Assembly: GCA_035504415.1 (NCBI GenBank)
Contig: DATJRY010000007.1
Coordinates: 1-64,000 of the forward strand
Length of the DNA: 64,000 nucleotides
Direction of reading: 5' to 3'
Origin: Candidatus Sulfotelmatobacter sp.
Lineage (GTDB): Bacteria > Vulcanimicrobiota > Vulcanimicrobiia > Vulcanimicrobiales > Vulcanimicrobiaceae
Below, piece after piece: positions 8,145 through 17,333 of this stretch. The position numbers and the translations under genes were made by a program. The stretch's first letter is position 1, and each line of letters starts with the position of its first letter. Below the pieces are notes generated by a model. That model was not told the origin of the DNA, ran no database searches, and saw only the letters and a program-made list of their open reading frames with translations.

Positions 8145-8176
8145 ACGGGGTCCGTTGCGGACCCTGTTTGCTTTCT
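8145..8176 (+). terminator. Hairpin with T-rich tail between convergent genes
   Basis: GGGTCCG (8148-8154), loop TTG, CGGACCC (8158-8164), extendable to 11 pairs through AAC/GTT with a G-T wobble, followed by TGTTTGCTTTCT. It has the form of an intrinsic terminator for the plus-strand tonB operon, and sits at the 3' end of the minus-strand PilZ gene as well. Confidence 0.6.
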
Positions 8177-8534
8177 ACAGGACGCCGAGGTCGCGGAGTT
8201 TGTACATCGTGTCGATGTAGCCGAGCAGGTCTTGGTCCTGCGCGTCGGTGCGATCGGTGAACTCGACGCCGGTTCGGTACTTGCCCAGCGCGGCATCGAA
8301 GCGGCACCAGCGCACGGCGCCGCGCAAGCGCAGCGGCGGGCGCGGCTCGCCGCGGAGCTCCAGCTCGAGCTGTAACTCCTGTCCGGCCGGGAGTTCCGTG
8401 TCGGAAAGCATCGCCAGGCCGCCCAAGCCGAGGTCGTACGTCTCGGTATGAGCCGCGGCGAACTCGTCGCCGATCGTAAACGAGACCAAGAGGGGAGCGT
8501 CGTTGAGCCGGCGGTGCGAGCGTGCTTCACTCAC
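8175..8534 (-). CDS. PilZ domain protein
   Basis: About 119 residues from GTG 8534 (AAGG 8 bp upstream; GTG 8549 is an alternative). The sequence SHRRLNDAPLLVSFTI, then TYDLGLGGLAML and later GVEFTDRTDAQDQDLLGYID, fits a stand-alone PilZ domain, the cyclic-di-GMP receptor fold. The arginine pair and the D-x-G-x-G-G loop are in the right places, although the usual Ser of D/N-x-S-x-x-G is Gly, so ligand binding needs testing. Two HD-GYP-type proteins in this window (one apparently intact) show c-di-GMP chemistry is present nearby. It is divergent from uppP. Confidence 0.72.
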   Translation of the reverse strand: MSEARSHRRLNDAPLLVSFTIGDEFAAAHTETYDLGLGGLAMLSDTELPAGQELQLELELRGEPRPPLRLRGAVRWCRFDAALGKYRTGVEFTDRTDAQDQDLLGYIDTMYKLRDLGVL

Positions 8535-8592
8535 GCGCCGCGCCTTCACGAGCGAGCGGGAAAGCTCCCCCTGCGTGCGAACGGACGCGGTC

Positions 8593-9453
8593 GTGACGTT
8601 CGTGCAAGCGATGCTCCTTGCGGTGCTGCAGGGCGTCAGTGAGCTCTTCCCGATCAGCAGTCTGGGCCACACGGTACTCGTACCGGCTCTGCTCCGCTGG
8701 CCGGTCGACGAGGGCTCCGACGCGTTTCTCGCGTTCGTCGTCGCGCTGCACCTGGGGACCGCGCTCGCCTTGCTGGTCTTCTACCGTGGCGATTGGGTGG
8801 CGCTGGCGCGCGGCTTCGTCGCCTCGATCGTGCGCGGCCGCGTCGGCGACGATCCCAACGAACGGATCGCTTGGCTCCTGGTCGCCGGGACGATCCCGGT
8901 CGCGGTCCTGGGCGTGCTGTTCGAGTCCGCCGTCAAGCGTTTGTTCGCCTCGCCGATCCCGGTGGCGTGCTTCCTGATCGCCAACGGGCTGCTGATGCTG
9001 CTCGGCGAGGCCCTTCGCCGCCGCCAGCACGCCGGTGCCGCCGGGCACGCCTACCGCGAGCTGGACCGGCTCCCGCCGCGCGACGGCGTCGCAATCGGCC
9101 TGGCGCAGTCGCTGGCGTTGCTGCCGGGGATCTCGCGCTCGGGCTCGGCGATCGTCGCCGGGCTCTTGTGCGATCTGCGCCACGCGGCCGCGGCGCGCTA
9201 CTCGTTCTTGCTGGCGACGCCGGTGATCTTCGCGGCGAGCGTCCTCGAGCTGCCCAAGCTGTTGGTGCCGGAGGCTCGGCCGGTCCTCGTCGAATCGGTC
9301 GCGGGCGCGGTTCTGGCCGGCCTGACCGCCTACGCGTCGGTGGCCTTCCTGACGCGCTGGTTCCGCCACAACGATCTCGCGCCGTTCGCCTGGTACTGTA
9401 TCCTCGCCGGCGCGCTCGCGCTCGTCCTCTTCACCACGAAAGTCATCGCATGA
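8593..9453 (+). CDS. uppP: Undecaprenyl-diphosphatase UppP/BacA
   Basis: This membrane enzyme dephosphorylates undecaprenyl diphosphate to regenerate the lipid carrier for peptidoglycan and is linked to bacitracin resistance. The 286-residue protein shows the two family motifs: QGVSELFPISSLGH near the N-terminus (the usual SSSGH has Leu for the third Ser) and LPGISRSGSAIVAGLL in the middle, with about eight hydrophobic helices. GTG 8593 gives the usual family N-terminus; GTG 8602 and ATG 8611 are alternatives. The stop overlaps the next gene as ATGA. Confidence 0.92.
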   Translation: MTFVQAMLLAVLQGVSELFPISSLGHTVLVPALLRWPVDEGSDAFLAFVVALHLGTALALLVFYRGDWVALARGFVASIVRGRVGDDPNERIAWLLVAGTIPVAVLGVLFESAVKRLFASPIPVACFLIANGLLMLLGEALRRRQHAGAAGHAYRELDRLPPRDGVAIGLAQSLALLPGISRSGSAIVAGLLCDLRHAAAARYSFLLATPVIFAASVLELPKLLVPEARPVLVESVAGAVLAGLTAYASVAFLTRWFRHNDLAPFAWYCILAGALALVLFTTKVIA

Positions 9454-9617
9454 AGCAGATCGCTCTGATCCTGGCCGTCATCTTCCTGGTCGTCGCCGTC
9501 CTGTACTGGACCGGCATCGTCTTGCCGCACCACGTCAAGCACGGCATCCTGGCCTTCGTGCTGGCGCTGCTGTGCCTGGTCTGGTACCGCTTCCAGACCG
9601 CGAGCGCGGCTCGTTAA
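9450..9617 (+). CDS. Small two-helix membrane protein
   Basis: 55 residues starting in ATGA overlap with uppP. Hydrophobic segments QIALILAVIFLVVAVLYWTG and GILAFVLALLCLVWYRF are separated by VLPHHVKH. Translational coupling with uppP suggests a partner or accessory role. I do not recognise a family. Its TAA shares the palindrome TTAA with the stop of the convergent gene. Confidence 0.7.
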   Translation: MKQIALILAVIFLVVAVLYWTGIVLPHHVKHGILAFVLALLCLVWYRFQTASAAR

Positions 9618-10528
9618 CGCGAGCCGATGATGTAGATCTCGTCCTCGTCGGGCGAGACGACTTCGACGTTGGGGCGGTGCGCGGCGACGATGCGTTCGAA
9701 GCGCTGCGCTTCGCGCGCGTGCGCCTGCACGATCACGAACGGCGCGCTCTCGGCCGCGATCAGCACTTCGCCGACGGCGCGATCGTAGCTGGCGTCGTCG
9801 TTGACCTTGCCGCCGAAGACGGTATCGCGGTAGAGCCGCTCGACGTTCAGGTACGGATCGCCCTGCCACCAGGCTTCCCACATCCACACGCGCGCGTCGA
9901 TGCGCTTGGCGCCGCTGCGTCCGGGCGGCGCGAAGTAGACCGCGTCCGTGCGCACCGCGCCGAGCGTGGCGTGGAAGTCGCCTCGCCGCACGGTGTTGCG
10001 CTTGCCGTTCTCGACCACCCAGCGTTCGGTCTCGCGGATGTAGTGCCAGGCCAGCTCGCTGGGCGGCACGTCGACGAGATCGTCGGGATACTTCGACTTG
10101 AGCAGCCAGTGACAGAGCACGTGCCACAGGCCGACGACGGCCAGGCCGGTTTGGCCGTCGCTGCGCAGGCCGTGCACGTTGGCGTGCCACACGCCCAGAT
10201 ACCGGCACTGGTCCTCGCTGAAGAAGACGCCGTCCCACGCGCGGAAGAGCTCGGTCGGGTAGATGCGCCCCGGCAGCATCTCGACGACTTCGGCGACTTC
10301 GCTGTCGCGCAAAATCGTGAAGTCGTTGACGACCAGTCCTTCGCCGGCGCGCACGAACCACTCGAGCAGATCGCCGCCGTGGACCGCGATGCCGTGGCGC
10401 TTGAGCGCGTTGAGGTGCATCGGCATCCCCATGAAGGGGTCGATCAGGCTGCGGATGCCGCGCGACTGGCACAGGTCGAGCAGTCGGCTCCCGGAGACGC
10501 GTCGGGTGCGAGCGGGGAGATCGATCAC
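9614..10528 (-). CDS. D12/Dam-like DNA methyltransferase-fold protein, motif IV altered
   Basis: 304 residues, GTG start overlapping the upstream stop as GTGA. RSLIDPFMGMPMHLNALKRHGIAVHGGDLLEWF resembles the AdoMet-binding FxGxG region and following acidic residue of D12-class adenine methyltransferases, and FFSEDQCRYLGVWHANVHGL resembles their target-recognition segment. The catalytic D/N-PP-Y appears as VYFAPPGRSG, so the Asp and Tyr are gone. Either the protein is a non-catalytic relative or this is not the true motif IV. It is coupled to the HD-GYP-like gene, an unusual partnership. Confidence 0.5.
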   Translation of the reverse strand: MIDLPARTRRVSGSRLLDLCQSRGIRSLIDPFMGMPMHLNALKRHGIAVHGGDLLEWFVRAGEGLVVNDFTILRDSEVAEVVEMLPGRIYPTELFRAWDGVFFSEDQCRYLGVWHANVHGLRSDGQTGLAVVGLWHVLCHWLLKSKYPDDLVDVPPSELAWHYIRETERWVVENGKRNTVRRGDFHATLGAVRTDAVYFAPPGRSGAKRIDARVWMWEAWWQGDPYLNVERLYRDTVFGGKVNDDASYDRAVGEVLIAAESAPFVIVQAHAREAQRFERIVAAHRPNVEVVSPDEDEIYIIGSR

Positions 10529-11601
10529 GTCGGTGCTCCCAGAAAGGCCAGATACGCGCGCGCGACGGCGGGGTGGAACTGCGTCCCGGAGGCGGCGGCG
10601 ATGCGGCGGGGGGCGTCGATCGGCGGCAGCGACTCGACCGCGATAGCGAGCCCCAGGATGCCGGCCAGCGGCTCGACGCCGCCGTCTTCGTACCAGGCGG
10701 CCGAGGACGCCAGGTGGGCCGCGTCGTCGGCGTAGCCGGGCGCCGCGGCGGCGATCGCCGCGGCGCGCTTCGCCTCGAGGATGCGGTGCTCGCGCGCGAA
10801 GCGCGAGAGCGGGTCGAAATCGTCGTGGCCGGCGTCCGCCGCCGCCCGGCCGAGCGAGAGCAGCCGCGCCGTGCGGACCGCCTGGCTCACGTCCAGGTCG
10901 AGCCGCTGCGCCAGCGTCTGCGCCAGCTGGGCGCGGCGCTCGCTGCGACCGCGCGTGCGCGAGTCGCGGGCGTCCAGCCGCACGCACAGCTCCTCGAGCA
11001 GCAGCCCCTCCTCGAGCGGGGCCAGCTCGGGCAGCAGCGGCTCGCTCCAGTCCACCCGCGCGCCGATGTACTCGCGGAATTGGCGAACCAACTCGACGCG
11101 GAAGCGGCGGCCGCTCTCGCCGATGATCGCGTAGAGTGCCTCGGCCGGCTGGCGCGGCTCGCGCGGGTCCTCGATCGCGTCCAGGAAGGCGTGGGCGATG
11201 CCGAGCGCCGCCGCCTCGGTGGGGACGCCGTCCCAGCGCAGGCCGTCGGGGATGCCGGTTCCGTCGTCGTACTCGCGGTGCCAGCGGATCGTATCGGCCG
11301 CGCGGGCAGGCAGGCCGGGGATGCTGTCGACGAAGCGCGCGCCCAACAGCGGTGCGTCGGCCTCGGCGAGGCCCCGCAGCCGTTCGCTGGCCTCGGGCGG
11401 GACGACCACCCCGAGCAGGCCGACGTCGGCCAGCGCGCCGGCGACCCAAGCGGCCGCCACGCCGTCGGTGTCGACGCCGCGGTGCGCCGCGAAGCGCGAC
11501 GCCAGTGACGCGCGCCGCAGCCCGAATCCCAGCGGGCGTCCGGCCAATGCGTCGCCGACGGCGCTGTAAAGGCCGAGCACGCCGTCAGTGGCAGTGGTCA
11601 T
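10525..11601 (-). CDS. HD-GYP-like domain protein lacking the HD metal residues
   Basis: 358 residues. IRWHREYDDGTGIPDGLRWDGVPTEAAALGIAHAFLDAI corresponds to the GYP half of HD-GYP phosphodiesterases (normally HHE-x-x-DGTGYP-x-GL). Where HD-x-GK is expected the sequence reads AGALADVGLLGV, so the metal-binding His and the Lys are missing. A second half (about residues 170-350) looks like another helical HD-type repeat with a terminal TQFHPAVARAYLAFL, similar to the end of HD-GYP domains. Probably a regulatory pseudo-enzyme. Divergent from the cysteine synthase gene. Confidence 0.6.
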   Translation of the reverse strand: MTTATDGVLGLYSAVGDALAGRPLGFGLRRASLASRFAAHRGVDTDGVAAAWVAGALADVGLLGVVVPPEASERLRGLAEADAPLLGARFVDSIPGLPARAADTIRWHREYDDGTGIPDGLRWDGVPTEAAALGIAHAFLDAIEDPREPRQPAEALYAIIGESGRRFRVELVRQFREYIGARVDWSEPLLPELAPLEEGLLLEELCVRLDARDSRTRGRSERRAQLAQTLAQRLDLDVSQAVRTARLLSLGRAAADAGHDDFDPLSRFAREHRILEAKRAAAIAAAAPGYADDAAHLASSAAWYEDGGVEPLAGILGLAIAVESLPPIDAPRRIAAASGTQFHPAVARAYLAFLGAPT

Positions 11602-11662
11602 CGCGAACGGACCGTCGCTGGAACAGGAACCGTCATCCTTGTCGTTCCACGTTCACCGCACC

Positions 11663-12681
<1,019 letters not shown>

Positions 12682-12685
<4 letters not shown>

Positions 12686-13155
12686 GCAAACAGCTCTCGC
12701 ACGTGCGGGCGGACGGGTCGCTCACGATGGTGGACGTCGGGGCGAAGCCGGCGACGGAGCGTGCGGCGCGCGCCGTGGCGCTGGTGTCGATGTCGGCGGA
12801 CGCGGCGAACGCGCTGCGCAGCGCGACGTTGGCGAAAGGCGACGCGTTCGCGGCGGCGCAGCTGGCGGGGATCATGGCGGCCAAACGCACCGACGAGCTG
12901 ATCCCGCTCGCGCATCCGCTCGCGATCGGCGCCGTCGACGTGTCGTTCGCGTGGGACGACGCGACGACGCTGCGCATCGAGACGCGCGCCGCCACCGTCG
13001 GGCCCACCGGCGTCGAGATGGAAGCGATGGTCGCGGCCAGCGTCGCCGCGCTGACGATCTACGACATGTGCAAGGCCGTCGACAAGGGCATCACGATCCA
13101 AGGGGTGCGGTTGCTGGAGAAGAGCGGCGGCAAGTCGGGGACGTGGCGCGCGTGA
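12682..13155 (+). CDS. moaC: Cyclic pyranopterin monophosphate synthase MoaC
   Basis: MoaC converts 3',8-cyclo-GTP (made by MoaA) to cyclic pyranopterin monophosphate in molybdenum-cofactor synthesis. The 157-residue protein has the full pattern: [39 protein letters not shown] and [30 protein letters not shown], with the catalytic Lys/Asp region. GTG start overlaps the cysK stop as GTGA. Confidence 0.95.
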
Positions 13156-13667
13156 GCGAGCGCGAACACCCGGTCGCCGTGATCGTGCTCTCCGACCGCG
13201 CCGCGGCCGGCACGCGTCCCGACGCGTGCTTGCCGGTCGTGCGCGAGGCGTTGGCCGACACGCCGCTGCGCATCGACGACGAGCGCGTCATGCCGGACGA
13301 CGCGGCCGCGCTGCAAGCGGCGCTGATCGAGCTGTGCGACGGGCCGACGCGGCTCGTCCTCACCTCGGGCGGCACCGGCGTGGGGCCGCGCGATCGCACG
13401 CCGCAAGCGACCGCCGCCGTGCTCGACTACGAGGTGCCCGGGATCGGCGAGGCGATGCGCGCGCGCTCGCTGCAGGTCACGCCGGGCGCGATGCTCTCGC
13501 GCGCGCTGGCCGGGGTGCGCAACCGTTCGCTGATCGTCAACCTGCCGGGCAGCCCGAAGGCGGTGCGCGAGACGCTGGCGGCGATTCTGCCGGCGCTCCC
13601 GCACGCGCTCGACCTGCTCGCCGGCGACGAAGCCGACCGTCATCCGACCGGGTTGCACGCAGAGTGA
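13152..13667 (+). CDS. mogA: MogA/MoaB-type molybdopterin adenylyltransferase
   Basis: 171 residues with the MoCF-binding signature [20 protein letters not shown] and [12 protein letters not shown]; it adenylates molybdopterin before metal insertion. GTGA overlap with moaC shows the two cofactor genes are translated together. MogA and MoaB cannot be separated by eye; the sulfur supply next door (cysteine synthase) may be coincidental or related to cofactor sulfuration. Confidence 0.88.
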   Translation: MSEREHPVAVIVLSDRAAAGTRPDACLPVVREALADTPLRIDDERVMPDDAAALQAALIELCDGPTRLVLTSGGTGVGPRDRTPQATAAVLDYEVPGIGEAMRARSLQVTPGAMLSRALAGVRNRSLIVNLPGSPKAVRETLAAILPALPHALDLLAGDEADRHPTGLHAE

Positions 13668-14980
13668 CCTTCCAGGCGGCGCAGTCCTATCTGCTGGGGC
13701 TGATCAACGAGAACGCGTCGGGCCGGATGCCGAACCGGCTCGAGCGTTTCCGCGCGTTCTTGGCGGAACTGGGCGATCCGCAGGACCGCTATCCGACCGT
13801 GCACGTCGCCGGGACCAGCGGCAAGGGCTCGACCTCGACGATGCTGGCCGCCGCTCTGCAGGCTTCGGGCAAGCGCACCGGCTTGCACACCAAGCCGCAC
13901 CTGGAGAGCGTGACCGAGCGCGCGCGCATCGACGGCGTCGCGATCTCGGAAGAAGCGTTCGGCGATCTGGTCGGCGAGCTGCGCGACGCGGCGATGCGCA
14001 TCGCCTACGAGCACGGCAGCCCGAGCTACTACGAGATGCTGCTGGCGCTGGCGTTTCTGTGGTTTGCGCGCCAAGAGGTCGACGTGGCGGTGATCGAAGC
14101 CGGCGTCGGCGGCCGCCTCGACGGTACCAACGTGCTCACGCCGCAGGTCTCGATCATCACCAACGTCGGGCTCGACCACGTCGAGATCCTCGGCTCGACG
14201 CTCGAAGAGATCGCTCGCGACAAGGCCGGGATCGCCAAGCCCGGCATCCCGCTGATCAGCGACGTCGCGCGCGGGCCCGCCCGCGAGCAGATCGAGCGCA
14301 TCTGCGTGCAGGTCGGCGCGCCCTTCGTCTCGGTCGCCGACTCGGTCGTCGTCGAGGCGCGCGGCGACGAGCGCTACGGACAGTCGTTCGCGCTGACGAC
14401 GCCGGTCGATCGCTACGAGATCGCGCTGCCGGTGCTGGGCGACTTCCAGCAGCGCAACGCCGCGACCGCGGTGCGCGCCCTCGAGCACCTCCCGCCGTCG
14501 CTCCGGCCCTCGCGCGAGGCGATCGAGGCCGGCCTCTCGCGCACCGTCATCCCGGGCCGGATGGAGTTCTTCCCCTCGCATCCGGGCGTCGTCTTCGACA
14601 TCGCGCACAACGCCGACAAAGCCGCCGGGCTGGCGCACGCGCTGACGCGGACGTTTCCCGACCGCCGCTTCACCTTCGTCATCGCGATCGGCGAGTCGAA
14701 GGACGCCATCGAGGTGATCCGCCCGTTCGTCGAGCTGGGCGGATCGTTCATCTTCACCAGCTTCTCGGTCCCCGGCCGGCACGCGTCGCGGCCGCAGCGC
14801 TTGGCCTCGATGGCCGACGAGCTGGGCGCATGGGGGCGCGCGATCGCCGACCCGGTCGAGGCGTTCGCGGTGGCGCGGCGCAACGCCGAGGCCGACGACG
14901 TCATCGTCGTCACCGGCTCGACGTTCGTCGTCGCGACGCTGCGCAGCTGGTGGGTCGCCAACGTCCTCTCCAATGTCTAG
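13664..14980 (+). CDS. folC: Dihydrofolate/folylpolyglutamate synthase
   Basis: FolC adds glutamate to dihydropteroate and then to folates. The 438-residue protein shows the P-loop HVAGTSGKGSTSTM, EAGVGGRLDGTNVL, ITNVGLDHVEILGSTLEEIARDKAGIAK and the C-terminal ligase-domain VVFDIAHNADKAAGLAHAL. Start GTG 13664 overlaps mogA by 4 bp. First of four consecutive folate genes. Confidence 0.94.
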   Translation: MTFQAAQSYLLGLINENASGRMPNRLERFRAFLAELGDPQDRYPTVHVAGTSGKGSTSTMLAAALQASGKRTGLHTKPHLESVTERARIDGVAISEEAFGDLVGELRDAAMRIAYEHGSPSYYEMLLALAFLWFARQEVDVAVIEAGVGGRLDGTNVLTPQVSIITNVGLDHVEILGSTLEEIARDKAGIAKPGIPLISDVARGPAREQIERICVQVGAPFVSVADSVVVEARGDERYGQSFALTTPVDRYEIALPVLGDFQQRNAATAVRALEHLPPSLRPSREAIEAGLSRTVIPGRMEFFPSHPGVVFDIAHNADKAAGLAHALTRTFPDRRFTFVIAIGESKDAIEVIRPFVELGGSFIFTSFSVPGRHASRPQRLASMADELGAWGRAIADPVEAFAVARRNAEADDVIVVTGSTFVVATLRSWWVANVLSNV

Positions 14981-15845
14981 GCTCACCGCCGAGTCCGCGC
15001 GCGGCGCGCTGCGCGTGCGCGGACGCGTCTTGCCGTGGGGCGCGCGCACCTACGTCATGGCGATCCTCAACGTCTCGCCCGACTCGTTCTCGGGTGACGG
15101 GGACCCCGATCCCGCCGCCGCGGCCGAACGGGGGCTGGGTGCGCTGGCCGAGGGCGCCGACATCCTCGACGTCGGGGCCGAGTCGACGCGGCCCGGACAC
15201 CGTCCCATCGACGAGCGGGTGGAGCGCGCGCGCTTGCTGCCCGCGTTGGCGGCGATCCGCGCCGCGGCGCCGGACGCGATCGTCTCCGTCGACACCTTCA
15301 AAGCCGACGTCTTCCGTGACGCGAGCGCGGCCGGCGGCGACGTGCTCAACTCGATCTGGGGCGCGCCGCCGGCGCTGGTCGAGGCGGCGGCCGAGCACGG
15401 TGCCCCGATCGTGGTCATGCACAACAAAGCCGTCGCGGTCTACGAGCGCGACGTCGTCGACGAGGTGCTGGCCTTCCTCGAGGCGGCCGCGACGCGGTGC
15501 GTGCGCGCGGGCCTGCCCCCCGAGCACGTGATCCTCGACCCCGGGATCGGCTTCGGCAAGCTGCCCGAACACAATCTCGCCGTGCTGCGCGCGCTGCCGC
15601 GGCTGGTCGGGCTGGGGTTCCCGACGCTGATCGGTACCTCGCGCAAGTCGACCATCGGCAAGCTGACCGGTCGCGCGGTCGACGCGCGCGAGTTCGGCAC
15701 GGCCGCGACGGTCGCGCTCGCGATCGCGGCCGGCGTCGACGTCGTGCGCGTCCACGACGTCGGCGGCCAACGCGACGCGGTGCGCGTCGCCGACGCGATC
15801 GTGCGCGGTTGGCGGCCCGAGGGCTGGACCGAGAAGCTGCCGTGA
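14973..15845 (+). CDS. folP: Dihydropteroate synthase
   Basis: It condenses p-aminobenzoate with dihydropterin pyrophosphate and is the sulfonamide target. Motifs: YVMAILNVSPDSFSGDG, ILDVGAESTRPGHRPI, SVDTFKADV, LDPGIGFGKLPEHNLAVLRAL and GTSRKSTIGKL. 290 residues, normal length. ATG 14973 overlaps folC by 8 bp. Confidence 0.96.
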   Translation: MSRLTAESARGALRVRGRVLPWGARTYVMAILNVSPDSFSGDGDPDPAAAAERGLGALAEGADILDVGAESTRPGHRPIDERVERARLLPALAAIRAAAPDAIVSVDTFKADVFRDASAAGGDVLNSIWGAPPALVEAAAEHGAPIVVMHNKAVAVYERDVVDEVLAFLEAAATRCVRAGLPPEHVILDPGIGFGKLPEHNLAVLRALPRLVGLGFPTLIGTSRKSTIGKLTGRAVDAREFGTAATVALAIAAGVDVVRVHDVGGQRDAVRVADAIVRGWRPEGWTEKLP

Positions 15846-16195
15846 GCCTCGACACGATCGAGCTGCGCGGCATTCGCGCGTGGGGCCGCCACGGCGCGAA
15901 CCCCGGCGAGCAGGACGTCGCGCAGCCGATCGACGTCGAGCTCGCCTTCGAGCTCGATCTGCGCGCGGCGCGGGCGAGCGACGCGCTCGGCGACACGGTC
16001 AGCTACGCGGACGTCCAGGCGCTGGTGGTCGGCATCGTCGCGCGCGAGCGCTTCGCGCTGCTCGAACGCCTCGGCGAGGCGATCCTGACCGCGCTGCTGC
16101 GCGATCCTCGCATCGTCCGCGCTCGCGTGACGTTGGCCAAGCCGGGTCTGCTCGCGGGCGCGACGCCGGCCGTCACCCTGCACGCCGCGCGGTGA
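15842..16195 (+). CDS. folB: Dihydroneopterin aldolase
   Basis: 117 residues. IELRGIRAWGRHGANPGEQDVAQPIDVELAFELDL followed by VSYADVQALVVGIV and FALLERLGEAI is the FolB pattern with the catalytic Lys region near VTLAKPG. It cleaves 7,8-dihydroneopterin to the hydroxymethyl pterin. GTGA overlap with folP. Confidence 0.93.
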   Translation: MSLDTIELRGIRAWGRHGANPGEQDVAQPIDVELAFELDLRAARASDALGDTVSYADVQALVVGIVARERFALLERLGEAILTALLRDPRIVRARVTLAKPGLLAGATPAVTLHAAR

Positions 16196-16662
16196 CGACT
16201 TCCCGCGCCGCGATCGGACTCGGCTCCAACCTCGGCGATTCGCTCGCGATCGTACGCGCGGCGCTCGGGCGGTTGGCGGACGTCGGTCAGGTCGTCGCGC
16301 GCTCGGCGCTCTATCACAGCGCTCCCTGGGGTGTGACCGATCAGCCGCCGTTCGTCAACGCCGCCGCGCTGGTCGACACGGCGCTCGCGCCGCACGATCT
16401 GTTGGCGGCCCTCCAGCGGATCGAAGCCGAAGCCGGCCGGGTGCGGACGTATCGGTGGGGCCCGCGCGTGCTGGACCTCGACATCCTGACCTACGGCGAG
16501 CTCGCGGTCGACGCGCCCGACCTGGTCATCCCGCACCCGCGGCTGGCCGAGCGCGCCTTCGTGCTCGTCCCGCTGGCCGAGATCGACGCTCGCTTCGTCG
16601 CACTACGCGATGCGCTGCCGCCCGGAGAGCGCGCACAGGTCGTCGAAGTCGCCCCGCAATGA
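16192..16662 (+). CDS. folK: 6-hydroxymethyldihydropterin pyrophosphokinase
   Basis: 156 residues; transfers pyrophosphate from ATP to hydroxymethyl-dihydropterin, the substrate for FolP. IGLGSNLGDSLAIVRAAL, YHSAPWGVTDQPPFVNAA, and RYRWGPRVLDLDIL-type motif (RTYRWGPRVLDLDILTYG) with IPHPRLAERAFVLVPL identify it. GTGA overlap with folB, ATGA overlap with the next gene. Confidence 0.95.
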   Translation: MTTSRAAIGLGSNLGDSLAIVRAALGRLADVGQVVARSALYHSAPWGVTDQPPFVNAAALVDTALAPHDLLAALQRIEAEAGRVRTYRWGPRVLDLDILTYGELAVDAPDLVIPHPRLAERAFVLVPLAEIDARFVALRDALPPGERAQVVEVAPQ

Positions 16663-17315
16663 GACGCCTGGCCGCCGCCGCGCTCGCGTTCGCCTGGGCC
16701 TGCGCCGTGCTGCCGTCGGCGGCACGGGCGGACGCGTTCTCGCCCGTCTCGGTCGGCGTCCACCTCAGCACGATCGGCGACGGGATCACGCTCGAGAAGC
16801 CGTTTCTGTACGACTTCAGCCTGCGCGTCGAGACCAACTGGCTGAGCACCTCGCAGCAGACGACCTACACGAACACGGGGTTCACCACGACCTCACGGTT
16901 CCGCAACGTCGCGGTGCTGGGCGACTTCCGCCCCTACGGCGGACGCTGGCGGATCAGCGGCGGCTTGACCTTCGGCAGCGACGAGGTCGACAACGTCGCG
17001 CGCTTGGGCGCGCCGACCGCGCAGGTCGGCAACGACGTCTATCCCGTCAGCGGGATCGGCAACTTGACCTCACGGGTCTCCTTCAGCCGACCCGGCGTCT
17101 ATCTGGGCGTGGGGACCGGGACCGGGTTGATCCGCGGGCTCGCGCTGACGGTCGACGGGGGCTTGCTGCTGCGCAACGGTTTCGCCACCGCGAATGCCAC
17201 CGGTCCGCTGGCCGCCGATCCGGCGTTCCGTGCCGACCTGAGCGTGCTCAGCGGCCAACTGCGCACGCGCGTGATCACGCCCGTCGCCTCGGTCGGCCTC
17301 GTTTACCGTCCGTAG
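16659..17315 (+). CDS. Predicted outer-membrane beta-barrel protein
   Basis: 218 residues with a signal peptide ending ARADAF. The rest is alternating aromatic/polar strands (YDFSLRVETNWLST, WRISGGLTFGSDEVDN, GVYLGVGTGTGLIRGLALTVDGGLLL) and ends in VASVGLVYRP; this is the look of a small outer-membrane barrel. Its ATG overlaps the folK stop, so it is translated with the folate genes although no link in function is obvious. Confidence 0.7.
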   Translation: MRRLAAAALAFAWACAVLPSAARADAFSPVSVGVHLSTIGDGITLEKPFLYDFSLRVETNWLSTSQQTTYTNTGFTTTSRFRNVAVLGDFRPYGGRWRISGGLTFGSDEVDNVARLGAPTAQVGNDVYPVSGIGNLTSRVSFSRPGVYLGVGTGTGLIRGLALTVDGGLLLRNGFATANATGPLAADPAFRADLSVLSGQLRTRVITPVASVGLVYRP

Positions 17316-17333
17316 CGGCGTCGCCGATCCGCC

